Shown here: positions 52,017 through 61,696 of the stretch, piece by piece
Position numbering within the stretch: the stretch's first letter is position 1
How the letters are laid out: each line of letters begins with the position of its first letter
DNA from: an uncultured Sphingomonadaceae bacterium
GTDB taxonomy: Bacteria; Pseudomonadota; Alphaproteobacteria; Sphingomonadales; Sphingomonadaceae
Direction: 5' to 3'
Length of the DNA: 64,000 nt
Assembly: GCA_947258815.1 (NCBI GenBank)
Contig: CAMYJW010000030.1
Location: 744,001-808,000, forward strand
The notes under the pieces: model-generated
What the model was told of the DNA's origin: nothing
Databases searched by the model: none
What the model saw: the letters and a program-made list of their open reading frames with translations, nothing else
Program-made: the position numbers and the translations under genes

Positions 52017-53738
52017 GTGACGCCCGATATCAGCCTGGAAAAGCATATGCCGCCCCACCTCCCGGAGACGCCAGAAAATGGCGCCGACACGGCTGCATCG
52101 ACACCCCGGATACCCAAGGATGTGCGCTTCTGGAAACTGCGCGTCTGGCTTCGGTTTCTGCGTATCAAACTGGCAAAAGCCATCCTGTTGCCAGAACTGG
52201 CGCCGGGCGAAGCGCAACAATTGCGGCAGTCGGTGCATAAAGATGGCGCGCTGACTCACGGCTATGTGTTGATGTGCGGCCTTTCGGGGGGCATCGCGAT
52301 GCTGGGCATGCTGCAATCGTCGACAGCCGTGGTTATCGGAGCGATGCTGATCTCTCCACTGATGAGCCCGATTGCAGCGCTCGGATTCGGATTTGCCTCG
52401 CTCGATGGTTCGCGCATCCGCGATGCAGCGCGCGTTGTTGCGGTGGGCGCCGCGATCGGCATCCTTGTTGGCGTGTTGCTCACCTGGCTCAGTCCAATCC
52501 GCAATGCGACGCCTGAGATTCTTGGTCGTACGCAGCCAACCCTGCTCGATCTGGCCGTGGCGCTGTTTTCGGGACTTGCAGGCGGCTACGCAACGGTCAT
52601 CCGAAAAGGCGGCACCGCGATTGGCGTCGCCATCGCAACCGCGCTTATGCCGCCACTGGTGGTTGTCGGATATGGCCTCGGGATGCTGCAGCCGCGTTTT
52701 GCGCTGGGCGCGTTGCTGCTGTTCCTGACCAACCTTGCCGCGATCACGTTCAGCTTCGCGCTCATCGCCCGGATAAGCGGCGTCGCGCGGCCGCTCTACA
52801 AGGTAGAATGGCGCCCGCGTTACGTTGCGTTCTTCATTGCGGCCTTCATCGTGCTGGCAACGCCTCTGACACTGACGCTCGTTCGGCTGAGCTATGAGGC
52901 AACGATGCGCTCTGCCGCGAAATCGGCGATTCTGGAAGCATCCGGTGGCAAAGATGCCGATCTTGCCCAGCTCGACGTCAGCTGGCCGCTGTTCGATGAA
53001 CCCAAAGTCGATGCACTGGTCATTTCGCCGCGCTATTCGGCCAATGCCGAACAAGTGGCCGAAGAAAAGCTGGCTGCATTCATGGGCGAAAAGGTTGAGA
53101 TCAGCCTGATGCAGGTTCAGGCTGCGGACTTTGAATCCCAGGCCCGCGCGATGGTCGATGCGGCAATGGAACGAACGGCCGCTGGGATTGCGGCCGATGT
53201 TCCCCCGTTTGAGAAAATTCGCGCGATCATCGGCTTGCCGACCCGCTCAATATGGACGGATACGGCGCAGCGCGTTGTTTATGTGGAGCCCGTCCCCGCG
53301 CCGGAGTGGACCACGGCGGACTATGCCGCGATCGAGCGACTGGCAACCGGGGCGGACGAGAAATGGCAGGTCCGGGTCATCCCGCCCGCGCAAGCGCAGA
53401 TCCGCGTTTCGCTCTCCCCGGAGACGGCTGGCGACGAAACGATGTCACCTGCGCTCGCAGTCTGGGCGCTTCAACGCTGGGGCATGTCGAAGGTTATGCT
53501 CGATGCGCCCCGGTCCGAGCAGGCAGCGGCATTGGAAAAGGCCCTTGCGAAAGCTGGGATCGCAATCGAAACGCTGGCAACGAACGATACCGACAGCAAA
53601 CCTGAAAACGCCGGGATTGCCACGATCCGGGTCTACGCCCGGAGCCCTTCAAAAGCCGCGGAAGCGGCCAGACAGGCCCGGATCGCTGCGGAACAGGAAG
53701 CCGCCGGAACGGCAGGTGAGCAAGAACCCGGCGCCTGA
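52017..53738 (+). CDS. DUF389 membrane protein
   Basis: A 573-aa protein of the DUF389 family. Membrane helices span about residues 80-290, with the signature SSTAVVIGAMLISPLMSPIAALGFG near 100 and a GLAGGYATVIRKGGTAIGVAIATALMPPLVVVGYG segment near 190. The C-terminal ~260 residues are soluble and end in an Ala/Glu-rich helix. It starts with GTG after GGGAG. Function of the family is not established. Confidence 0.9.
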   Translation: MTPDISLEKHMPPHLPETPENGADTAASTPRIPKDVRFWKLRVWLRFLRIKLAKAILLPELAPGEAQQLRQSVHKDGALTHGYVLMCGLSGGIAMLGMLQSSTAVVIGAMLISPLMSPIAALGFGFASLDGSRIRDAARVVAVGAAIGILVGVLLTWLSPIRNATPEILGRTQPTLLDLAVALFSGLAGGYATVIRKGGTAIGVAIATALMPPLVVVGYGLGMLQPRFALGALLLFLTNLAAITFSFALIARISGVARPLYKVEWRPRYVAFFIAAFIVLATPLTLTLVRLSYEATMRSAAKSAILEASGGKDADLAQLDVSWPLFDEPKVDALVISPRYSANAEQVAEEKLAAFMGEKVEISLMQVQAADFESQARAMVDAAMERTAAGIAADVPPFEKIRAIIGLPTRSIWTDTAQRVVYVEPVPAPEWTTADYAAIERLATGADEKWQVRVIPPAQAQIRVSLSPETAGDETMSPALAVWALQRWGMSKVMLDAPRSEQAAALEKALAKAGIAIETLATNDTDSKPENAGIATIRVYARSPSKAAEAARQARIAAEQEAAGTAGEQEPGA

Positions 53739-53804
53739 TCGCCTTGATCGGCTCTCTTCTCCGGGCGCAGGCGAAATATCAGGGCAACGTGTCGGAGCAG
53801 CGTA

Positions 53805-55183
53805 TCAGGAACGCCCGCCAGCGGCGCGCGCTGGCCGGGCGTTTTCCCATTCCCCGCCTGCGCCGGAATAACGCCTGCCTGCCGGTTCTGGAAAGGCGAT
53901 CGGGTTTTCATGCCGGTCGTCAGACCCGGCATCGGGCCTGCGCAGACCGAATGCATCGGTATAACAGCGAAACTGCTCACCCACTGCATCGGCATCAAGG
54001 CCGAATGCATCCAGGCTGTAGCGATGGGGATGACGATGCAATTCCCGGCCCGCATCCGAGATGTAGCTGGTCATCGAAGGCAGCGCCGGTTCGATTTCCA
54101 TATCGAGAAAGCGATAGATGCGCCGCATCACCGATTTCCAGTCACGCTCCATATCCTCATAACGAACGTCGATGCGTTGCGCCTCGGGGATTGCAAGCCG
54201 GGCGGCGCGCATCTTTTTTATCTGCCGATCGGTCTTGCGCAGCCATTCGCGTCCGATGTTGTGGGCATCGACCTTATCGCTGTGAATGATCATCTGGTTC
54301 CAGACCAGCGAACAGGAACTGCCGACAACCGCCTGCGGTTCGCGGTGGGTGAAGATCAGCCGCGCATCGGGAAACACGCGCAGCAACGCTGGCAGATCAA
54401 GCATATGTTGCGGAGTCTTGAGCACCCATGGCCGCCGATCATCCTCACCGCGCGCCCAGCCCACCAGTCGCAGAAGCCGCGCCATATATTCATATGCCGG
54501 GGTGGCATCCTGCGTCTCGCTCCAGCGTCCATAGCCCGGATATGCCACTGTGCCTCGTGCTTCATGCCCCATATCGAACGAACCAGCAGCCCCAGTTCCT
54601 CTTCAGGCTCAAACGGTCCGGTGGGGTGAATGCAGGCGGTCGTCGGGTTGAATGTGTGAACAGCGCCCAGCGCCAGCCGCGCGGGGATCCAGCGCCGGTC
54701 CGTATCACCGGGGCGAAAGCCGGGCGCGGGCACCGGGTTCACCGTTTCGAACGATCGCATGTGCGCAAAGCGCGCATCGGCGGCAAGCAACCGGTGCAGC
54801 CGCGTCGTTCCTGAACGCATCGGCCCGACAACGATCACCGGGCTGCGCAACCGGCGCGCGCCAATTTCGGGATTTTCGGCAAACAGTGCTTCTGCATGAA
54901 GCCGGTCTTTCAGCACTTTCTTGAGCTGGCCGACCGCCGCGAACAGCCCCAGCCGGTTTAGCGAAGCTTCGTTGCGCAAGGCATCGATCAGCACATCGAG
55001 CGGCTGTCGAAACCAGTCTCCTCCAAAATCATCGAGGCCGGCTTCAGCGGTAACCTGATCGAGAATCGCATCGGAATGCAGCTGCGGACGCGAAAGCGCG
55101 CGCGACGCATAAAGCGCGGGTAGCGCATGATTTACCACGCCAACCAGACGTGATCTTTGCGAAAGCGCTATCCTGGAAATCAT
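53805..55183 (-). pseudogene. Sulfotransferase-family gene broken by a frameshift
   Basis: The two parts lie in different frames: 54356-55183 gives PVIVVGPMRSGTTRLHRLLA (PAPS 5'-phosphosulfate loop), and 53805-54572 gives ATPAYEYMARLL, LKTPQHMLDL and FPDARLIFTHREPQAVVGSSCSLV (3'-phosphate site). Joining them at 54535-54541 needs one extra base: frame one reads QWHI and frame two continues PGYGRWSE, so one C (minus strand) seems lost from a short run. The encoded enzyme would transfer sulfuryl groups. After AFGLR the last ~44 codons run through a REP-like sequence, so the native end is also altered. A sequencing error remains possible. Confidence 0.82.
53849..53873. repeat. REP-like palindromic repeat
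   Basis: The sequence ATTCCCCGCCTGCGCCGGAA followed by TAACG resembles the widespread REP type ATTCCCGCCTGCGCGGGAAT. It lies between the converging DUF389 and sulfotransferase genes and is read as the odd C-terminal tail of the latter (GVIPAQAG in another frame). Only one copy was noticed. Confidence 0.5.
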
Positions 55184-55327
55184 GCCCCACCGTATGCCGA
55201 ATTTGCGCCCAATTGTTCCCAATCAGAGCCAAAGGTGCAAGGGCAGGTATGAAATTTCATGATCCAGCGCAGTTGAAACGTCCGGTTAATCGCCCGATCA
55301 CACGCGGAAACGACGCGTTTCCGGTTG

Positions 55328-57109
55328 TTAAATACCATACCAGAGAACAAGCAGAATTGAGAGTGACACGGTCATGATCACCACCAGCGGGATGCCCGAG
55401 CGCAGGTAATCCTTGAACGTGTAATCCCCTTCGGTCAAAATCATCATGTTGGTCTGATAGGCGATCGGCGTTGCATAGCACAGGTTGCACCCAAACAGCA
55501 CCGCCAGCACCAGCGGTTCGGCCGGCAATTCAAGGATCTGCGCAAGATTGAAAGCGATCGGCGTTCCCACCGCCGCCGCCGTGGTGTTCGATGCGAAATT
55601 GGTCAGGATCGTCACGAACAGCATGATAGAGGCCAGAACCACTTCGGCCGGCATGTGTTGCAGGCCCGAAGCGAGCAACAGCCCCAGCCACTCAGCCGCA
55701 CCGGAATCGAGAACGAATTTACCCAGCGCAATACTTGCGGCGACCAGCACGATAACTTTGGCGGAAAGCGCCCGTCCCACCCTGTCAAACCGGACACACC
55801 CGGTCGCAAACATCAAAATCGCACCAGCCAGCGACGAGATCGCGATCGGCACAAGCCCGACACTGGCAAAGCCAACCGAGCCCACCATGATCGCCAGTGC
55901 AAGGCCCGCCTTGGCCGAACGCGCCATTTCCGTGCCGCCTTCCAGCATCAACAGCCCGTCATTTTCCGCAAACCGGCGCAAATCCTCGGGAAGGCCCATA
56001 ACCAGCAGCACATCGCCCTCCGCCATCCGCGCATCGGGGGTCTGTTCACGCGTTTCCCGAAATGGCTGCCTCGCCTGATGAACGCCCAGCAGCGCAACGC
56101 CATCCAGCCCGGCGGTTTGCGGCGTCAGGCCAATCAACCGGCTGTCCGGCGCGATGATCATTTCCGCAACCAGCAGATCTTCGCCCAGCCGCTTGCTATC
56201 GTTGCGAATGCGTTCAACCAGCCAGGAAGGCGCCAGCGTTGCACCAAGCCGGCGGGCAGCCTCACGCAGTGCGTCATAGGTGCCTTCAAGATAGACCCGC
56301 CGTTCCAGATTGCTTCCTGTCCCCGTCGGCAACTGCGCAATCACGTCCTCAGGCAGCATGCCATGCACTTCGTCGATCGTCTTGCCTTTCGCGGGCGATG
56401 CCGGATCGATACGCAGCTTTGCCAGATAGGTGCGGCTTTCCGGCGCAACCGCCGCGCTGGTATCAGGCAGCAGACGCGGCATGATGAGCCAGATATACGG
56501 TATCGCGACCAGCGCCGCGATCAGAACGATCGGAGTGAAATGGAAAACGCCGATCGGCTCCATGCCCAGATCATTGGCGATCGAAACCACAAGCAGGTTT
56601 GTCGACGTACCGATTGAGGTGGCCATACCGCCGATCAGAATTGCGGCATTGACCGGAATAAGCGTTTTGGACGCTGCCATTCCGCCTTTCAGTGCAAGCT
56701 GCGCCATGATCGGGATCATCAGCACCAGCACCGGCGTATCATTGATGATCATGCTCATGAACAGGCAGATCAGCAGCGTCACCAGCAGGCCAAGCTGTTT
56801 GCTCGATTTCCAGATCCTGTGCAGTGCGCGCGCCGCCGGATCGAGCGCGCCTGTAACCACCAGGCCGCGGCCAAGGATCATCAGACAACAGATCGTGACC
56901 AGCGCGTAATGTCCAAAGCCCTGAAACGCCAGCTCAAGCCCGGCCCACTTGGTATCGCCGGGCATCGGAAAAACATACAGCCCCAAAGCGATAACCGCGA
57001 CGGTCAGCAGCGAGATGATCTCCACCCGCAACCTGCCGTTTGAGAATGCGTAAAACATCGCGACTGCAAGAAGCATCGCTCCGACGGCGTGAGGTGAAGG
57101 TGCGTCCAT
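55328..57109 (-). CDS. SLC13/DASS-type permease with RCK_C domain
   Basis: A 593-aa ion-transporter-superfamily permease. Membrane bundles cover about residues 5-220 (LMIPIMAQLALKGGMAASKTLIPVNAAILIGGMATSIGTSTNLLVV has the SNT motif region) and 400-590 (NFASNTTAAAVGTPIAFNLA). Between them about residues 240-385 form one or two soluble RCK_C/TrkA-C-like domains. It likely moves sulfate, dicarboxylates or similar anions with Na+. ATG 57109 (MDAPSPHAVG) gives an N-terminal helix; upstream codons are not family-like. Confidence 0.9.
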   Translation of the reverse strand: MDAPSPHAVGAMLLAVAMFYAFSNGRLRVEIISLLTVAVIALGLYVFPMPGDTKWAGLELAFQGFGHYALVTICCLMILGRGLVVTGALDPAARALHRIWKSSKQLGLLVTLLICLFMSMIINDTPVLVLMIPIMAQLALKGGMAASKTLIPVNAAILIGGMATSIGTSTNLLVVSIANDLGMEPIGVFHFTPIVLIAALVAIPYIWLIMPRLLPDTSAAVAPESRTYLAKLRIDPASPAKGKTIDEVHGMLPEDVIAQLPTGTGSNLERRVYLEGTYDALREAARRLGATLAPSWLVERIRNDSKRLGEDLLVAEMIIAPDSRLIGLTPQTAGLDGVALLGVHQARQPFRETREQTPDARMAEGDVLLVMGLPEDLRRFAENDGLLMLEGGTEMARSAKAGLALAIMVGSVGFASVGLVPIAISSLAGAILMFATGCVRFDRVGRALSAKVIVLVAASIALGKFVLDSGAAEWLGLLLASGLQHMPAEVVLASIMLFVTILTNFASNTTAAAVGTPIAFNLAQILELPAEPLVLAVLFGCNLCYATPIAYQTNMMILTEGDYTFKDYLRSGIPLVVIMTVSLSILLVLWYGI

Positions 57110-57262
57110 GGCTTGGCGATTAGCGATCCCAGGCTGGCTCGGCAATGGCATCAATGGTTTGGTCGCCAGCCGGACGACGAGGCCTGATGGCGAATCCGGG
57201 GGTTGACGACCACGGCAAACTGTATAAGTTCTCGTTTTGTTCATTCGGATTGGGAGCGTCGC

Positions 57263-57664
57263 GTGACATATTCAGGCGGATGCCACTGTGGCGCGATACG
57301 CTATCAGGTAGGCGGCAAGCCGGTTCATGCCGGTCTGTGTCACTGCCGCGATTGCCGCAAATCGTCGGGCGCGCCGATGGTCGGGTGGGCCGCGTTTGGC
57401 GAAGCGGACTTCCGCGTGACGCAAGGAGAAGCGCAAACACACAATTCATCGGGCAAATCCATGCGCAGCTTCTGTCCTGACTGCGGCACGGGCCTGTGGT
57501 TTCGCAACGCGGATTTCCTGCCCGGCCTTGTCGATATCCAGATCGCGACGCTTGACGATCCCGACGGACTGCCGCCCGAGGCTCATGTCCAGACGGCAGA
57601 GCGTATCGGCTGGATGGCCAAAGCGCATGAACTTCCTGCATTTGAACGTTTTCCCGATGGCTGA
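57263..57664 (+). CDS. GFA-family zinc protein (glutathione-dependent formaldehyde-activating type)
   Basis: A 133-aa zinc-fold protein with the GFA signature: CHCGAIRY near residue 8, CHCRDCRKSSGAPMVGW near 28 and FCPDCGTGLWF near 75. The GTG start at 57263 is chosen because GGGAG lies 6 bases before it, placing the first cysteine motif at the usual position. Family members may bind glutathione or formaldehyde adducts or act as C-S lyases. Its stop directly abuts the stop of queF. Confidence 0.88.
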   Translation: MTYSGGCHCGAIRYQVGGKPVHAGLCHCRDCRKSSGAPMVGWAAFGEADFRVTQGEAQTHNSSGKSMRSFCPDCGTGLWFRNADFLPGLVDIQIATLDDPDGLPPEAHVQTAERIGWMAKAHELPAFERFPDG

Positions 57665-58126
57665 TCAGCCCCGTCCGCGATATCCGGGCACGCCCTGATC
57701 GGGCACCCACAGCCCATCGGGCGCAGCGCCCGATTGCCAGAATACGTCAATCGGCATGCCACCGCGCGGATACCAGTAGCCGCCGATCCGCAGCCAGCGG
57801 GGCTGCATTTCCTCAAACAGGCGTGCACCGATCCCCACGGTCACATCCTCATGAAATCCGTTGTGATTTCTGAAGGCCCCGAGAAACAGTTTCAGGCTTT
57901 TGGATTCCACAATCGTTTCACCCGGCGCATAATCGATAACCAGATGCGCAAAATCGGGCTGGCCCGTCACCGGACACAGCGAAGTAAATTCCGGCGCGGC
58001 AAAACGCACCAGATAAAGCGCGTCGCCGCGCGGGTTGGCGACATAATCGAGCACCGCTTCATCGGGCGAAGCCGGAAGCGCGCTTTGCTGGCCCAGATGG
58101 ATCGGATCGGGAGTGGTTTTGGTCAT
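57665..58126 (-). CDS. queF: NADPH-dependent 7-cyano-7-deazaguanine reductase
   Basis: A 153-aa short-form QueF, reducing preQ0 to preQ1 for queuosine in tRNA. The catalytic cysteine is in [14 protein letters not shown] near residue 51, and [21 protein letters not shown] near 74 is the substrate and NADPH motif. Length is normal for the unimodular type. It is divergent from the cystathionine beta-lyase gene; no preQ1 riboswitch is seen in the 64-base gap. Confidence 0.96.
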   Translation of the reverse strand: MTKTTPDPIHLGQQSALPASPDEAVLDYVANPRGDALYLVRFAAPEFTSLCPVTGQPDFAHLVIDYAPGETIVESKSLKLFLGAFRNHNGFHEDVTVGIGARLFEEMQPRWLRIGGYWYPRGGMPIDVFWQSGAAPDGLWVPDQGVPGYRGRG

Positions 58127-58190
58127 GCCTCACACCTTTGCCTGCCCCGCGCGGGCTAGACAAGCCGGTCAATCTCGACAATCTGCGGCC

Positions 58191-59414
58191 ATGGCTGACA
58201 AAAGTTCCGACAATTCAGGGCAGAGCGCCGGTATCGGCACCCGTATCGTCAAAGCCGGACGGCGCAAGGAATGGACCGGGCCGGTGGTCAATCCGCCGGT
58301 CTGGCGCGCAAGCACGCACCTTTATGAGGATATGGCGGCGCACACCGAAGGGCCGAAAACCAACGAGGATGGGCGGTTTTTCTATGGCCGCAGAGGCGCG
58401 CCAACCCAGTGGGCGCTGGCCGAAGCGCTGACCGCGCTTGAGCCGGGCGCTGCAGGAACGATGCTTTATCCATCCGGCGTTGCCGCCATTGCCGGAACGC
58501 TGCTGGCCGTCCTGCGCCCCGGCGACACCGTGCTGATGACCGACAATGCCTATGATCCCAGCCGGGCGATGGGACGCGGCCTGCTGAAGGAATTTGGCAT
58601 CGAAACCCGGTTTTTCGATCCGCTTGACGTGTCTGCCTTCGAAGCTGCGATCTGCCAAAACACGCGCGCCGTCCTGTTCGAAAGCCCCGGAAGCCTGACG
58701 ATGGAAGTGCAGGATGTGCCGGCAATGACCGCGATTGCGCGCGAACGCGGCGTCGTTTCGATTATCGACAACACATGGGCCAGCCCGCTGGGGTTTCCCG
58801 CGCTTGAACGCGGCGTCGATATCGCGGTTATGTCGCTTTCCAAGCATGTCGGCGGACATTCCGACCTGATGATGGGCAGCGCCAGCGCCGGACCGGACCT
58901 TTATGCCAAATTGCGCCGCCGCGCCCAGTCGCTGGGGCAGGTTGTCTCTCCCGACGATGCCGCTCTGGCCTTGCGCGGATTGCGCACGCTGCAAGTGCGG
59001 CTGCAACGCGAAACCGCGTCGGCGCTGCATGTCACGCGCTGGCTCGCCAATCGCGAGGAAATCGCCGCCGTTCTCTGCCCGATGCTGCCCGGCGCGCCGG
59101 GGCATGAGTTGTGGAAGCGCGATTTCACTGGCGGCTGCGGGCTGTTCAGCTTCGTATTCCATGGCAAAACGGCTTCACATCGCAACCGCTTTATCGATGC
59201 TATGGAACACTTCGGGATCGGCTATAGCTGGGGTGGCTATGAAAGTCTGGCCATTCCGGTGGACCCGGCCCCCTTGCGCAGCCTCGGCAACTGGCCGCCC
59301 GCTGGCTGCTACGAGCAGGATCGCTTTGGCGTGCGGCTTGCCATCGGTCTTGAAGATCCCGAAGATCTTGTCGCCGATCTGGAACGCGGCCTTGCCGCAT
59401 GGAGAAATGGATGA
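58191..59414 (+). CDS. metC: Cystathionine beta-lyase (PLP, Cys/Met metabolism)
   Basis: A 407-aa PLP enzyme of the Cys/Met metabolism family, converting cystathionine to homocysteine. It has NPPVWRASTHLYEDM near residue 35, the PLP-lysine motif SLSKHVGGHSDLMMGS near 215, VSIIDNTWASPLGFPALERGVDI just before it, and GYSWGGYESL near 345. ATG 58191 (MADKSSDN) fits the family start. It overlaps the MscS gene by 4 bases (ATGA). A related C-S lyase activity is the alternative. Confidence 0.92.
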   Translation: MADKSSDNSGQSAGIGTRIVKAGRRKEWTGPVVNPPVWRASTHLYEDMAAHTEGPKTNEDGRFFYGRRGAPTQWALAEALTALEPGAAGTMLYPSGVAAIAGTLLAVLRPGDTVLMTDNAYDPSRAMGRGLLKEFGIETRFFDPLDVSAFEAAICQNTRAVLFESPGSLTMEVQDVPAMTAIARERGVVSIIDNTWASPLGFPALERGVDIAVMSLSKHVGGHSDLMMGSASAGPDLYAKLRRRAQSLGQVVSPDDAALALRGLRTLQVRLQRETASALHVTRWLANREEIAAVLCPMLPGAPGHELWKRDFTGGCGLFSFVFHGKTASHRNRFIDAMEHFGIGYSWGGYESLAIPVDPAPLRSLGNWPPAGCYEQDRFGVRLAIGLEDPEDLVADLERGLAAWRNG

Positions 59415-60511
59415 GCACGATGGCAGCGGCAGTGGGATTGGGGGGCGAAGAGCCCGAACCATCCAAAGAGGCCGAGGGCGCAACCGCGGATTCGGGCGTA
59501 CCACCCGATACCGCGACAGCCGACAACGCCCCGCCCCCGGTTGCCGAGGAAGCCGTCAAGGCATCCGAGGATTTGAAAGACGCCGTCGCCGAAAAAAGCG
59601 AGGCCGCAGGCAATCTGGTTGAAACGATAGACAGCCTTGCGATCAGCGCCGGATCGATGCGCGTTTCGCTGTGGGACGTCCTCGTGGTGATTCTTGTGAT
59701 TGCCGCGATTTTTGCCGCCGCATGGTTTGTCAGCAAAATGGCGCACAAGGCGCTGGAACGGATCACCAGCCTCAGCGATGCGCAACGGCTGCTTGCGGAA
59801 AAGCTGGTTTCGCTTCTGGTCTGGGTCGTCGCCATTCTTGTCGGCATCGATATTCTGGGCATAGACCTTACCGCGTTTGCCGTGTTTTCCGGCGCGTTCG
59901 GCCTTGCCATCGGTTTTGGCCTGCAAAAAACCTTCGGCAATCTGATCGCGGGGATCATCCTGCTGATGGACAAATCGATCAAGCCCGGAGACGTGATCGC
60001 GATTGCCGATCAGGCGGGCAACGAAACCTTCGGCCAGATCCGCAAGATTGGCATTCGCGCGGTATCCGTCACCACGCGCGATCAGCGCGAATATTTAATT
60101 CCAAACGAAAACCTGATGATCAACCAGGTCGAAAACTGGTCTTATTCCTCGCGCAATGTGCGCATGCAGGTTTCGGTCGGCGTGTCTTACAACTGCGATA
60201 TCGGCAAAGCCGAAGAACTGATGCTCGAAGCCGCGCGTTCATGCAAAAGAGTGCTTGATCTCCCCGCGCCCACTGTCTGGCTGGAAGCCTATGGCGACAA
60301 CTCGGTCAACTTCGTGATTCATTGCTGGATTCGCGATCCCGAAGAGGGCGTGGGCAATGTCCGTTCAGAAGTGCTCAAAAAGCTGTGGTGGCTGCTCAAG
60401 GAAAACGAGATCGAAATCCCCTTTCCGCAGCGCGATCTCAATTTGCGCGACAACGCGGCTTTTCGCGAACTCATCGCCTCGCTGCGCGATCCGCAACCGC
60501 CGGACGGGTAA
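59411..60511 (+). CDS. MscS-family mechanosensitive channel
   Basis: A 366-aa small-conductance channel protein. After an acidic ~75-residue N-terminus come about three membrane helices (about 85-110, 130-155 and the pore helix FSGAFGLAIGFGLQKTFGNLIAGIILLMD near 160-190), then the MscS beta domain (IGIRAVSVTTRDQREYLIPNENLM) and the C-terminal alpha/beta part. The ATG at 59411 overlaps the metC stop and has GGAGA 6 bases upstream. It releases solutes under osmotic downshock. Confidence 0.92.
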   Translation: MSTMAAAVGLGGEEPEPSKEAEGATADSGVPPDTATADNAPPPVAEEAVKASEDLKDAVAEKSEAAGNLVETIDSLAISAGSMRVSLWDVLVVILVIAAIFAAAWFVSKMAHKALERITSLSDAQRLLAEKLVSLLVWVVAILVGIDILGIDLTAFAVFSGAFGLAIGFGLQKTFGNLIAGIILLMDKSIKPGDVIAIADQAGNETFGQIRKIGIRAVSVTTRDQREYLIPNENLMINQVENWSYSSRNVRMQVSVGVSYNCDIGKAEELMLEAARSCKRVLDLPAPTVWLEAYGDNSVNFVIHCWIRDPEEGVGNVRSEVLKKLWWLLKENEIEIPFPQRDLNLRDNAAFRELIASLRDPQPPDG

Positions 60512-60632
60512 ACCCGGCGCAAGGCATAGCCCGGCGCAAAACACCCCGCACTTTGCCGGCCTAAAGTTCGTCTAATACCCCCCCAAACCATTCTCGCTGG
60601 CATATTGCGCCGCAAAAGGCCATGTCCGCGCC

Positions 60633-61403
60633 ATGTTGAATGGACAAACTCCGATTGGCCGCGTGTTCCTTGTTGGCGCAGGCCCCGGCGATCCCGATCT
60701 GCTGACGCTGCGCGCGGCGCGGCTGGTGATGAATGCCGGGCTGATCGTGCATGACGGGCTGGTCGATCCCGAAATTCTGGCAATGGCAAAACCGGACGCA
60801 CGGATGATCTGCGTCGCCAAGCGCCGCTCGCGCCACACCATGCCGCAGGAAGATATAAACGCGCTGCTGGTGCACGAAGCGCTGGCAGGCAACGATGTGG
60901 TGCGCCTCAAAGGCGGCGACCCGTTTATTTTCGGGCGTGGCGGCGAAGAGGCCGAAGCGTGCCGCGCGGCGGGCGTTCAGGTGGACGTGGTGCCCGGCAT
61001 CACTTCAGCACTGGGCGCAGCAGCGGCAGCGCAGATCCCGCTTACCCATCGCAGCAGCGCCAGTATCGTCAGCTTCGTGGCCGGACAATGCAAGGGGCTG
61101 ACCGATCAGAACTGGGCCGGACTGGCCGGCAAGGGGCGCACGCTGGTTGTGTTCATGGGCGTGGCAACAGCCCCTGCCATTGCCGAAAAGCTGATCGCTG
61201 ACGGACTTGCTCCCGATGTTCCCGTTGCAGTGATCGAAAATGCCACGCGCGCAGCGATGCGCGTGTTGCGCGGCCCACTGGCGCAACTGCCCGATCTGGT
61301 CGTGCGTGAACGTGTCAAAAGCCCGGCCCTGATCGTAATCGGCGATGTGGCGGCCCGGCCCGAACAAGAACTGCGCGCACTTGCGCTGGAGGTGACTGAG
61401 TGA
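60633..61403 (+). CDS. cobA: Uroporphyrinogen-III C-methyltransferase
   Basis: A 256-aa SUMT methylating uroporphyrinogen III toward siroheme, the cofactor of the sulfite reductase encoded downstream. It shows VFLVGAGPGDPDLLTLRAARL, RLKGGDPFIFGRGGEEAEA near 92, VVPGITSALGAAAAAQIPLTHR near 120 and FMGVATA near 170. First gene of the sulfate-assimilation operon; the 120-base leader has a repeated CCCGGCGCAA but no riboswitch seen. Confidence 0.95.
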   Translation: MLNGQTPIGRVFLVGAGPGDPDLLTLRAARLVMNAGLIVHDGLVDPEILAMAKPDARMICVAKRRSRHTMPQEDINALLVHEALAGNDVVRLKGGDPFIFGRGGEEAEACRAAGVQVDVVPGITSALGAAAAAQIPLTHRSSASIVSFVAGQCKGLTDQNWAGLAGKGRTLVVFMGVATAPAIAEKLIADGLAPDVPVAVIENATRAAMRVLRGPLAQLPDLVVRERVKSPALIVIGDVAARPEQELRALALEVTE

Positions 61404-61696
61404 AAATCCTGACCGGAAATGATCTGAAGACCGGCGCGGTCGTGTGGTGGGACGGCACCGGCTGGTCGAAATACGTCAACAGCGCCGCCGATGTTGGCGA
61501 CGAGGGCGATATCATCATCGCCCGCGAGGAAGGCGCCCGGCGCGTGTTTGCAGCTTATGCGATTGATGCCGAACGCAGCGCCGACGGTGTGCGCCCTGCA
61601 CACATCAAAGACCGTATCCGCGCGCATGGGCCGACGGTGCGCGACGATCTCACTCTCAATCCGGGCGATCCGGATACATCGAACTGGGTAATCTGA
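61400..61696 (+). CDS. DUF2849 protein
   Basis: A 98-aa protein of the DUF2849 family (TGNDLKTGAVVWWDG at the start, ARRVFAAYAIDAE, ending DPDTSNWVI). It starts with GTG inside the cobA stop (GTGA) and its own stop overlaps the sulfite reductase start by one base. This fixed place between cobA and the reductase is common in alphaproteobacteria and suggests a helper role in sulfite reduction; the molecular role is not known. Confidence 0.88.
   Translation: MKILTGNDLKTGAVVWWDGTGWSKYVNSAADVGDEGDIIIAREEGARRVFAAYAIDAERSADGVRPAHIKDRIRAHGPTVRDDLTLNPGDPDTSNWVI

Noticed and set aside
51936..53054. A 372-codon minus-strand open frame opposite DUF389
   Set aside because: Arg/Gln-rich shadow of the DUF389 coding sequence.
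58127..58190. Possible preQ1 or SAM riboswitch between queF and metC
   Set aside because: The gap is only 64 bases and shows no matching stem or pseudoknot pattern.
60512..60632. Possible cobalamin or sulfur-related riboswitch before cobA
   Set aside because: Only a short direct repeat (CCCGGCGCAA) was seen; no conserved riboswitch core.
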